Shown here: positions 24,310 through 33,780 of the stretch, one piece after another
How positions within the stretch are numbered: the first letter of the stretch is position 1
Layout of the letters: each line of letters begins with the position of its first letter
Assembly: GCF_963678635.1 (NCBI RefSeq)
Contig: NC_087063.1
Location: forward strand, 10,264,386-10,328,385
Length of the DNA stretch: 64,000 nucleotides
Direction: 5' to 3'
From: Symsagittifera roscoffensis
Taxonomy: Eukaryota > Xenacoelomorpha > Acoela > Convolutidae
Translations under genes and position numbers: made by a program
Notes under the pieces: model-generated
Seen by the model: only the letters and a program-made list of their open reading frames with translations
Told to the model about the DNA's origin: nothing
The model's database searches: none

Positions 24310-24794
24310 TGGTGTTTAGTAAGCTGCGTTGGTTAGTTTGTTTTAGTATATAATTCCTTTCCAACCGGGTTAAAGGAAAGTTTGAAACTTGTTATCTTGT
24401 GTTAGAGTTGTTGAGTGTGAAAACTTGAAACTGAAATTCATTATTTAGACAATTCTTCGTGGGCGAGCTGTGCGAGTTTGGATAGAATTCTTGTGCGAGT
24501 GAATGAAAATATCAAAAGGTTAGTACTGCATTTTTATTTCATTAATTTATTACATAGAATTTCAATTTTACTGCTAGTTTTGGGGGAAATTTAAAGTTAT
24601 AAATTTTCATCATATTTAAATTTACTGCTTTATGGGTGAATAATTTATAAATTAATTTACTACATTTGGTATAAATTTTATCAGATTATTTTGTGGAGAA
24701 TATTAATGAAGTTTTAGAATAATTTTAACAAGTTTTTATTTTTTATTTTTCTTTTCTGTTTTTTGCAGATGATCGTGGTATGAAGACTAAAAAT
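24310..24794. other. 3' non-coding part of the element
   Basis: No long frame on either strand. On the minus strand a TACTAAC word near 24515 is followed by a T-rich tract and AAG near 24505, a possible second splice acceptor. The plus strand shows a good acceptor-like TTTTCTGTTTTTTGCAG near 24768, but that strand is T-rich throughout the element. Confidence 0.35.
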
Positions 24795-24870
24795 CTAAAA
24801 GAAACATAAGTAAAAAATGGTTAGTATTAATTTCAATTTATTAGTAAAGAATATTTGAAATTATACTTAC
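24795..24870 (-). other. Candidate 76-bp intron
   Basis: On the minus strand CAG|GTAAGT lies three bases after the terminal TAA of the preceding ORF. It is followed by an exact TACTAAC branch-point word and TGTTTCTTTTAG|A. All three splicing signals are near-consensus. Splicing here would not change that ORF but could join upstream leader exons to the short 3' ORFs, which lack their own start codons. Confidence 0.5.
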
Positions 24871-24873
24871 CTG

Positions 24874-26682
24874 TTAATCGTCTGGGAAAAAACCGTGAGG
24901 GAAGATGTCGTGTATCATGTCGGAATTTGTTAGTAACTTTGCTAGTATGCGAATGATGTTTTTAGTTTGAAGCAGTGGCCAAAGCAATTGAAGTGCTTTA
25001 ATAGTTTTTAGTTCTTCGGTGCCTACTGCAAACTCATAAGGTGTGTTTTGAATGATATTATATATTTTGTGATTGTATTTAGTTTTGTGAATAAATTCTC
25101 ATATAGGGATTTCTATAGGTTGGATAAATTCATGTGGGATAAGGAAGGGTCTGGATTCTTCAGCATTAAAGGTCTTCGTGATGGGACAAAATATATACAT
25201 TTGTGTTATTGGGTCATAATTGCGGAGGATGCCGTGGAGGTTAGTATCTTTGATGCAATAGGTGAAATTTAGAAAAAATGGTGAAATGTACTTCGAGTTA
25301 AGAAACTGAAAACGATGGTGTGGTTGTCTTGATGGAGTATGTAGATCAAAATGATTTTGTATGAAGCGATAGTATGTATATGTGTGAGTTTGTTTAGTGC
25401 GTAACATAATGTCATGTGAGCAGTGCAAATTGCGTTCATGTGGTGCAAGGAAGTGAAAGGTTAGTGAAAATAATTGAAATTTTTCTTTAAAACTTTCGTA
25501 AGCTTGCATATCAGTTAGTGCTTCAGAAATGATGTGATCATATTTTCTATCAAAAATATTGAGTGTGAATACATATGATGTTTTGATGAAGAATTTTTCT
25601 GTTAGTTGTGGGCTAGCGAAGCGGTCGTCATCTAAAAATTGGTCTTGATTAGTTCGGATGATATTATGGTCGTAATATTATAGTGTAAATTCGTTAGCTC
25701 GGGGTGCAGTGAATGTTTTTAGTGATTTTTTATATCCTATATAAGTAAATTGTCTAAGTGTTAGTGTTGCGGTGAGTCTATATAGCATATCTTTATTCTT
25801 CTCTTTATCGCTATGAGTATTAGATAGTGGCAGGCAAAGGGGATTAGTAAAATGATGATATGTTATCCAATGAAGTGTAGGCATTAAAACATGTTCATCT
25901 ACAAAACTACGTGTGTCGTTAGTGTCGTTAGGTGTGTTTAAAGTATATTGTGGAAATGAAGGTAAGGTGATTGCTAGAAAATCTTTCGTGTTGGTGTGGT
26001 GTGGATGATTAATATATTCGCGGGCTGTTCCTGGTTTGGTCGGGAATGGATGGTTTAGGAATTTTCTTTTAAAAGTGCGATAAGCTCGGTTAGTGCTATT
26101 TGATGATTCTGTGGATGTTGATGATTGTGCTAATGATGCAGTATAGGCTGAGGAGGGTGTAGGAGTAGGTGGGTTTGAGGATTCTATTGTGGATGAAATT
26201 TGATTGATTGTGAGGGTGTTAGGGTGTATTAGCTGTTGTTGTAGGGTGATAAAGTTATCAAGTTCTTGGGAGATTTGGGGAGTATCGGGATAATTAGATG
26301 ATCGGTCGGAATGAAATGGAGAATAGGTTGGGGTTACTTGTGAAGCATAATAGGGAGTAGAAACGGGCGGGAGTGGATTATTTGGTGGGATTGGTTGAAA
26401 AGGGGGCTTTGAAAAAACTGAGGAGTTGGTTTGAAAATTATCGGATGGAGATGGTTCGGAGTCTGCAAATTCGTCAGGGGTTTCTATATTAGGGTTATTG
26501 AGTTGTGAAATGGAGTATAAAACTGAAATATCTGAATTAGTATCCGAATTCATGCTTGATGTTATATTACTAGTTGGAAAATCGGGTGGCGGGAAAGCAA
26601 AAAGTGGGATTATTGTGATTGGAGTGTTGAGGTTGGTTGGATGGGAATTTGAGCGGTGTAGGGATCCAAGTTGTCGGCTCAT
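24874..26682 (-). pseudogene. Unknown ~600-codon accessory ORF, two in-frame stops
   Basis: Starts with ATG at 26682, overlapping the stop of the env C-terminal frame as ATGA, a layout typical of termination-reinitiation. One frame then runs 603 codons to TAA at 24876-24874, interrupted only by TAA at 25680-25678 and TGA at 25101-25099. The first ~200 residues are rich in Ser, Thr, Pro and Asn and look disordered. The rest is folded-looking, with many aromatic residues (for example HVLMPTLHWITYHHF). The two stops sit in otherwise uninterrupted, similar-quality sequence, so the intact protein was probably a single ~600-residue polypeptide. I do not recognise the fold. Its place after env suggests an accessory or structural role. 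Confidence 0.6.
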
Positions 26683-27761
26683 CGTGGGCTAAAAAAATTA
26701 TTATTTTGAGACTGAAAAGCGGTGGTATGGGGTTGTTCTATAATTTGTTCATATGTGTTATCATCTTGTGAATGATGTGTCATTATATGTTGTATGGGAT
26801 TTTGCGATATGTTTGGTCTAAAATTTTGGTTATGTGTTATTGCTAGGTTTCGGAAATTACGTGGGACTAAGGATAATGGATGGTTATGTGGTAGGGGTGG
26901 CAGCTGTGGTGCTGTAGGCGTTACTTCTATGTTATTATGTTCTTCGTTATATGTGTTCTGTGTTGTTGCTATTTTTGTATTATATTCTTTGATTTGTGCG
27001 TCTAGAAGAATTTTGTTAATTGATGATGAAAAAATTCCAAAAAAACCTGCAAATAGTATGCGTGCTACACTTGCTTGTCTTTTTACTTGTGTGTGTATAG
27101 CACATGTGTTGTAGATTCCTTTTAAAAGTGAAAAAAGAAATCCTATAAAGTTAAACATTGCGTATAAGATAGTTAATTTTTCTAAGATGTAATAGGGCCA
27201 TCCTAGAAAATCGAGATTTTCATTTTTTAGTGTAACAAAGCTAAAAATATTTATGGGTGAAATATCTTTTGGTCTGTATTTTTCACCGTTTAGATATATA
27301 TAGTCTTTAATGTCTTTAAAATATCCGCTATAATCTTGTGTATAGATATCTGCAAGTCCTGCGGTTTCGGCAAGTTTGCGTAAGTTTTGGTCAATTGATT
27401 GTCTTTGTATAGTGTCCATTTGTGTTAATAGTTCTTGGAATTGTTGTGTTCTAATGTGGTGTTGGAAATCGGATTTTGAATATATTCCAATTGATTGTAG
27501 ATCAATATTTGGGTTACGAGCAATAGCTCTGATGCTTTCGGGTGAAAATTTTTTGAGTGATTGCATTAATGTGGGGTATGGGGTAAGAAGATAATATTTA
27601 TCTTCATCAGGGTTCAATTGTACTACATTGTGGCTATTCTCTGATCCACATGGGACTGCGGTATCCCAAAAATATGTTCGTCTTGAAAGTGTGTCAACAA
27701 AATGTACTTTATTTTTATAAAAGATAGGGATTCTTTTATAGCATCTTTTATCTTCAAAAAT
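26679..27761 (-). pseudogene. Env-like glycoprotein, C-terminal part
   Basis: This frame is open from 27761, just after a TAG at 27764-27762, to TGA at 26681-26679. Its upstream end overlaps the preceding 556-codon frame. Counting from the leucine codon at 27617, a strongly hydrophobic segment lies at about residues 139-165, followed by basic residues (THTQVKRQ type) and a second hydrophobic patch near 186-205. A tail then carries PTAP at 234-237 and a proline-rich stretch. The order fits ectodomain stem, membrane anchor and cytoplasmic tail. PTAP is the Tsg101-binding late motif in many enveloped viruses. The part upstream of 27617 is cysteine- and aromatic-containing and looks coding too, so the glycoprotein continues from the previous frame after a shift. 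Confidence 0.65.
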
Positions 27762-29293
27762 CTATAGTGGTGATACTTTTTTTTAATACAAGTATAAAAC
27801 CATAAAATGTTTCCTTCGTAGTCTAGAAAATTTGATCGATTTCCTGATAGTAAATATCCTGCGTAGGGTATTTTTAATACTGCTAGTGCAAGTGATTGTA
27901 GGATTTGTGTCCTTTCTAATTCGCATAGTTGGTGAAGTGTTTCTAATTCGGAGAGTGACATCTCTTGAAAAATTCTACTAATCGTGTAGTCTAACTTCAT
28001 ATCTAAGTGGATATCATAGTAGATATTACCAAAATAAGAATTATTCATTAGTGATAGTTCTTGTAAACGTGTGCTTCTAGTGTCATGTGGCTTTAGATGT
28101 CCACCAGGTTGACCATTATTTTTTTGAAAATTAACTGGTATATATGATGTTCCTTCGTGTAGAGGATGACATGTGGCATAGGGGTCAATTTTTACTTTTC
28201 CAGTGGTCATGTCGTTTTCGTATTCAACTAATATTTCAGAATATTGTGTTTTGTGAAGTGGGTTTCTGTATTTGCATGCGAGTTCTGTTTCTTGATATAT
28301 TTGAAAACGTGTTAATTTATTTTCTATATTATGGATATTTCGAAAATCAGTACTTTGTTTTCGTGATGGATTGACTTGTTCATATGGAATTGATTGTATA
28401 AAATATTTTTCGTGAAATTTTATCATTCGAGCGTGTATTTTTGCTACTTGAAATGTTGTACATGTATCTTCGGGAAACCAAACAATTGTTGCTTGTGTCC
28501 GTGTTGTAGGATCACAATAACCTTGATCGTTTTTACAAGGTAGTCTAATTCCTTGATAGATCATTGTGTTGTCAGATAAATCTCGTGTGAGTTGTATTTT
28601 TTCGAGTTGTATTTTCCAATTGAAAAACATTATTTCTTGATATCCTTTATTTTTTGTGTCTGCTTTGCAGTTTGATGGATTATTTATACCAATGTGTAGT
28701 ATCCAGTGCTTATCGTGTATGTCATAAGTTAATGTTCCGTGTGCGCCGTTGTAGGAGTATTTTTCATCTAGTTTAATGTGTCCTTGATATCTTTCAAGTT
28801 CTGCTTGATGTACAGAATCGGCAAAGACTTGAAAATACACTATTTTTCTGTCGGTGTTTTTATTTCTTGTGATTTTTAATCTGAGTAGCTCGTTTTTACA
28901 ATCATCAGGATTTAGATGTAGAAGTCGTTCTATATTACTTTGGTAGAATGATTCATGGTCAAGTCGGTTTTTATTTCCGTTTGAAACTTGTGAACAATGT
29001 ACTTTCTTTTCGGAAAATGTTGCTGTAAATTTATATACTATGACTGTTGTTGCTCGGGCTTTTGAATATAGTGTCGCTATTACATTTGTAGTTCCTATAG
29101 CTTGTGGTTCCGTTTCGCATTGTGATACTTGATTTATTGCATATTTTTGTAGTGTTTTTTGTTCATTTTCTTCACAATCGTAATGTGTTACTAATAAGTC
29201 TTGGGGTCCTGTGCTGGGAGAAGGATTTATGTTCTGATCGGAGATTATTAGAAAAAGGAGTTGGAGAAATATCAATATTTTTAGAATATACAT
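27623..29293 (-). pseudogene. Env-like glycoprotein, N-terminal part
   Basis: ATG at 29293 opens 556 codons. A clear signal peptide (MYILKILIFLQLLFLIIS) is followed by a cysteine-containing ectodomain with several N-glycosylation sequons. There is no membrane anchor in this frame. A block around residues 450-503 (containing AGYLLSGNRSNFLDYEGN) is the kind of sequence I associate with glycoproteins of insect-infecting negative-strand viruses related to chuviruses, which are known to have been captured by LTR elements. This assignment is from memory and is tentative. At an eight-base A-run (plus-strand T-run 27777-27784) the coding signal moves to another frame, which after a TAG carries the C-terminal half. 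The last ~50 codons of this ORF are therefore probably out-of-frame reading. The start overlaps the preceding ORF by 13 bases. Confidence 0.7.
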
Positions 29294-30477
29294 GTATATG
29301 ATAATCCTGAGTACGGGTTATAAAATGTTATGTAACCAATTGTCTTTTTGGTATATCTATCGTATTTATATATTACTTCAGTTGTTATAAATGGTGGTGG
29401 TAGCGATTCAGCTGTTATATTTGGTGGGTTTAATGGGTAAGGATGTTGAGCAATGTTGTTTAGTTTAACCGTGATTTCAAATTTTAATTGTAGACTATTT
29501 TGTTGGAGTATTTGGATGTTATGGTCACGAATGTCTTCGTGAATGTCTTGTCTATACTGTAATCTATGAAGTGCCCAGTTGTGGAGTCGGTTATTTTCTG
29601 GGTGTTGTCCAATTAATGGTGGGGGTGCTGTGAATGTGTTCCAGTCTAATCTTAAAGGGATATTTGTTGATGATTGTTCTCGATATCTAGCGTCGAGGTT
29701 ATTTGGAAAATATAAAGGGAAAGGCGTCGGTGAAATTTGGCTTATTGATGGTGTTGACGGTAGTGATAATGTTTCTGGTAGTGATGATGATGTTGTTGTA
29801 TCTGTATAAATATCTATTGGATCATTTATTAAATTTGGTTCACCTTGTGTGAATGATTGTGTTGTCCAATATGGTAGTCGTGATGTTTGGTTTGGGGGGT
29901 TGAAGGGATTTTCACGTATTTGTTCAGATGTTGGTGTTGAACCTAAGTAATCTGAGGGTAGACTTGAGGTGCTACGTTGTGAAAGAAGTGTAGGGGTTTC
30001 CGGTAATATGCTAATTGGGTTTTCCGGAGTAGTTGGTGATGGGGATTGCGGCATATCAAAATGAACTCGAGGGGTTTGAAAATTTCTATTTGGTCGTGGA
30101 TGTATAATTTGTCTATTTATTTCAACTGTATTTTGGTTTTGACTAATATTTCTTATTCTACTTAATTCTTGTGGTAGTGTTGGGTACAAGTTATATGTTG
30201 GTTCACTTAGAGGTGCCTGTCGCTGAACTGGTTCCAATGGTTCAGATAAGCGAGCGTGTCGTTCTTCAAAAGTGTATGGGTTATCTTGGAAAGAAATTCG
30301 TGTAGATGTTTGGGGGTTTTGGGTAGTTGTAGGTATTGTCGGGTTTTCTTGGGATGATGTCGGTGAAGACTGACTGTGTGATTGGTGATTGTTGGTTAGC
30401 AATTTTTGAGGGTTTTTTGATTGATTTCTTTTAGTGAAAAAATTTATGTTTATAGTAGTATTCTTCAAGAAAAAGAA
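29281..30477 (-). CDS. Pro/Ser/Thr-rich unknown ORF
   Basis: An uninterrupted frame of about 398 codons between a TAA at 30480-30478 and its own TAA at 29283-29281. There is no ATG near the start; translation as drawn would begin at TTG 30468 or come from a spliced or recoded message. The first ~290 residues are low-complexity, rich in Pro, Ser, Thr, Gln and Asn. The last ~100 look folded (LKFEITVKLNNIAQ, then EVIYKYDRYTKKTIGYITFYN). The end overlaps the env ATG by 13 bases, so the two are expressed from adjacent positions on one RNA. The general plan, disordered N-terminus plus small C-terminal domain, matches the ~600-codon ORF downstream, but I see no sequence identity. Function unknown. 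Confidence 0.6.
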   Translation of the reverse strand, partial: FFFLKNTTININFFTKRNQSKNPQKLLTNNHQSHSQSSPTSSQENPTIPTTTQNPQTSTRISFQDNPYTFEERHARLSEPLEPVQRQAPLSEPTYNLYPTLPQELSRIRNISQNQNTVEINRQIIHPRPNRNFQTPRVHFDMPQSPSPTTPENPISILPETPTLLSQRSTSSLPSDYLGSTPTSEQIRENPFNPPNQTSRLPYWTTQSFTQGEPNLINDPIDIYTDTTTSSSLPETLSLPSTPSISQISPTPFPLYFPNNLDARYREQSSTNIPLRLDWNTFTAPPPLIGQHPENNRLHNWALHRLQYRQDIHEDIRDHNIQILQQNSLQLKFEITVKLNNIAQHPYPLNPPNITAESLPPPFITTEVIYKYDRYTKKTIGYITFYNPYSGLSYTCIF

Positions 30478-30616
30478 TTAAAAGGATTGTTGCTAAGGCA
30501 AATGTTATGATTGCCTTCTTTATAAATTTGCATATTGTCAATAATAGGGATGATAAAAATGTTATAAAAATTACAAATAGTAAAAAAAATATCTGTTCTA
30601 CTAAAAATGGTTCGTA
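30431..30616 (-). CDS. Small hydrophobic ORF, two membrane segments
   Basis: The minus strand is open from just after TGA 30619-30617 to TAA 30433-30431, 61 codons. The peptide has two hydrophobic stretches (IFFLLFVIFITFLSSLLL and AIITFALATILLILFL) around a short KFIKK basic linker, like a two-helix viroporin. No ATG is present and it overlaps the start of the Pro/Ser/Thr-rich frame. It could be an exon, or a chance product of the local composition. Confidence 0.3.
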   Translation of the reverse strand, partial: YEPFLVEQIFFLLFVIFITFLSSLLLTICKFIKKAIITFALATILLILFLEEYYYKHKFFH

Positions 30617-30619
30617 TCA

Positions 30620-31439
30620 TTTAAATAAATTTTGGGTTTTCGTACCTGTGAATATGGTCAATGACTTGGGAAAGTTGGAGATATATTTCAAATAGGGAGT
30701 AAAAAATTTAAAAAATATTGCAAAAAATGATTAAAATTATTATAAAAGCTTCAAAAGTATCAAAGAGAATTATGAATAAAAGTTTAATCATTGCTAAAAA
30801 GTTTATGAAAACATTGAAAATTGTGTTGACTGATCGAGAGAAGAGCATTTAAGAAATGGCTTCTTGGTCGAATATTTTTTGTTATTTGGGGCGATTTTCA
30901 AGTGTGGTCGAATTATTTATTGATTTTTTGACAAGTGGGTTGAGTTTTGTGAAAAACTGTTGGGGGCGAATTTTATGGTGTTTGGGAGGTCTTCTTTGCT
31001 TTATTTTTATTTGTCAGGTGATTTGGGGTATTTTTGAGAATTTTTACTTTAGGCTAAATTAATATGGTCGAGATTGTATTTTAGGCTAATTTAACATTTT
31101 TGTTTGGGGGGTTTTTGAGGTCTGAATTGGGAAAATATTGTTAATCTTTGCGTTATTAGATAAGGGAGGGTTATGATATTATGGTGGTATTTATTTTAGT
31201 TGTCAAGTTTGAGTGGTTTGCTTATTTTTGACCTGGAGGTTGTAAAGTTATAGTTATAGATATGCCTGGAGTTTAATATCTTTCGTCTAATTGGTTTGTG
31301 TTAGAGTTATATAAGGTGACGGATTGAATGAATCCTATTGGCTAATTTTGAACTAGAATTGCTGCGTGTTTGCAGCATGTTATTTTGAAAAATGAAAGTT
31401 CAAAATGTTTCAGAGGTGCAAATAGTGTTAATTTTAAAA
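30620..31439. other. Spacer between pol and the env-side ORFs
   Basis: No long minus-strand frame. A plus-strand ATG ORF (30856-31062, 68 codons, hydrophobic) lies antisense to the element. The plus strand is G/T-rich here and readily yields hydrophobic frames, so I do not call it a gene. This is where a subgenomic promoter or splice acceptor for the downstream ORFs might lie. Confidence 0.4.
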
Positions 31440-32078
31440 TTAAAGCTGTTTTTGAAATTCAACTTTCTTTAATATTTTAGATTGTGGGATGAATGTTTTG
31501 TAGTTTTTACGTGATTGATTTCTAGGTCGTGATGACTCTCTATGTTCTGATTTTTCGACTTGTTCTTGGGGTATAATTTTTTCTATCATTTTTCTATTTT
31601 TCCTTTCTTTTTGAGGTGTTTTTTGATCTAGTTTTTTTGTATTGTTTTTGGTTGTAGTTGGTTTTTTATTTTGTTTTTCAAGGTGAATGTCGTTTTGTTC
31701 ATTTATTTCATTTTCTATATGTGGGTGATTTTGAATAACTTTTAAACCTGTGAAAGAATATAATTGAGTTAGTTCGCGTAGTGCGTATTCTTTTGGGTAG
31801 TAAGGCAATAGATTGTTTCTATGTTGAACAATTTCTTTTTTGTCTGAATCGGTGATTTTATATGTTACGTCTGTGGGTTTGGCGATTATTTGGTATCGTC
31901 CTTTACGAAGGGGTTGTAGTTTTTTAGAAATTCCTTTTTGTGTATTAAAATTAGGTATTAAGACAAATGTTCCAATTTTTAAATCTGAGGCTGGTGTAAA
32001 GCGTGAATTTATTTGTTCGTTAATGTTTTGCCTTTGTAACAATTTTTTTGTTACTTTTTGGTAAATTTCATTGTGTTT
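31440..32078 (-). pseudogene. Integrase C-terminal domain (pol end)
   Basis: The frame is open from 32078, and the protein-like reading is continuous with the integrase after two nearby shifts. It contains a small beta-barrel-like region (LKIGTFVLIPNF, then PLRKGRYQIIAKPTDVTYKI) corresponding to the DNA-binding C-terminal domain with a GPY/F-like module of Ty3/gypsy integrases. A long Lys/Glu/Gln-rich tail of ~100 residues follows and ends the polyprotein at TAA/TAG-side 31440. The two shifts lie in a CA-repeat near 32107 and an A-run near 32082, typical slippage sites. Confidence 0.7.
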
Positions 32079-32088
32079 TTATCTCTAT

Positions 32089-33780
32089 TTAAAATCCATT
32101 CGGTGTGTGTGTACCGGAGGCTAATTTAAGGATTTGTGGGTGATGAAAATGATCTTCATCATGTGTGTGTAAAGGTAGGTTATAACAACTTGAGTCTTTA
32201 TTTGGTTGGCAATGACCTTGTGTATTTTTATGAGAATTTGCTGTAAACATAATTGGTTTACGTGGCTTTTGATTAAAAACCATTTCGCATGGCGACATTC
32301 CTAGAGTTGTCGTAATTTGTGAATTATATGCTAAGGGAAATAATTTTACATCTGCTGACCATTCTGTGTATCTTGTATCATTTCCATTTATGATACATCT
32401 AAGATATTCTTGTAGTGAACGGTTCATACCTTCGACTAAACCGTTTGTCCAAGGTGCATGAGATGTACGCGGTTTGTGTTTAATGTTGCATAAATGACAT
32501 AGTGTGATAATTTCATTATTTATGACTTCTGTACCGTTGTCTGTAACTAAGATTTCGGGTAATCCGAATTTGGCAATCCAGTGTTCATAAAGTGTTGTGT
32601 AAGCATAATAAGCGTTACATTGTGGTACTGGGTTGAGTGCTACATAATGTGTAAATGCGTCAACAATTACCATAATGTAGGAGTTTCCTTCAGAGGATGG
32701 TGAAATTGGTCCTTTTGTATCGAATGATATACGGTGGTTAAAATATAAACTTTGTCCTTTAAAATCTTGTTTTTGTGCTATTTGTTTTTGATTTGGATAA
32801 GGTTTATTTAGCTGACATACTATACAATCATTGCATAGTACTTTTATCCAAATTGGTGCATTCGGGAAATAAAATTTTTGTGTAAAATTTGAATATGTTT
32901 TCTCTGATCCAGAGTGTCCTTTAATGTTTTGTGTATGTGAAATGTTAAAAGCTATTAGAATCATTCTTAAAGGGAGACAGGGAACTGTAGAATCGTTTAA
33001 ATGATATTCTAGAAGGTCTGTGTTTTCATTAATTGTTGTATTATTAAATTTTCGAAAATATCGGAGGAGTGTTTTATTTCCTAAAATTGTGGTATCTGCC
33101 TTTACAAGCTTAGTTTTGTATTTGTGCCATGAATTTAGTTGTCTAATTACTGGGTCAAGATTTTGATATTGTTTCAAGCTATTAATTGTGATTTTCTCTG
33201 TTGGAGGGAGAAAAATGTTTTCAATTTCTAATTTAGATAAAGGAATTGTGTCAAGTGGGTCATGGAGGTCAAAAACTTGATTTATTGTGTATTTTGAATC
33301 TTTTGTTTGTGTTTCTGATAAACTTATTTTATCAGTTAAATTTTCTTTTTCAATTAACGGAAAAAGGTCTTTTTTATGCGAGTGGTGTTTTATTCGTTTT
33401 TGCTGGGTGTTATTTTTTATCCATTGTGAGTATGGAATTGGTTTGAAAGTTGATGTTCCAAGTAGATCAACTTCGTAGTGATTATTTTGGCAATCTAAGT
33501 AAAGTGGGAATTGTTGGAGATTATTTATTTGTGACTGTTCAATGTCAGTTTTTACTGCATATTTGCATTCTAGTCGGGGTGATGTTTCGTCTTTTGCACG
33601 GTAAAGTTTTATATTTTTAGGTATTTCAACTGTAGTTTTTCGTGTTAGTATTTCAGGTGGTGTATTTCGACTTAATGTATCTGGTAATGCAAGATTCTTT
33701 CCTGCTGTCCAAACTATATGTGATGAGAAAAATGATTGGTTTATGATCTGTGAATAGAACTGTTGGATGTTTTGATCCAA
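32089..33780 (-). pseudogene. Integrase core (DD35E) with zinc finger
   Basis: The first ~40 codons after 33735 hold the RNase H-integrase joint (VWTAGKNLALPDTLSR). A long linker follows. The HHCC finger uses His282 and His289 with Cys residues at 316-322 (GHSG; CNDCIVC). The catalytic triad is Asp354 (ISFDTKGPIS), Asp414 (LVTDNGTEV) and Glu450 (TNGLVEGMNRS), with 35 residues between the last two. All catalytic residues are present, so the chemistry would be intact if the protein were made. The frame differs from that of RT, and the ORF ends prematurely after a CA-repeat length change. Function: inserts the element's cDNA into host DNA. Confidence 0.88.

Noticed and set aside
30856-31062. Plus-strand 68-codon ORF with ATG (hydrophobic, Trp/Cys-rich), preceded in frame by a 41-codon Lys-rich ORF at 30727
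   Set aside because: It is antisense inside a minus-strand element whose plus strand is G/T-rich, which by itself yields hydrophobic frames. There is no other support.
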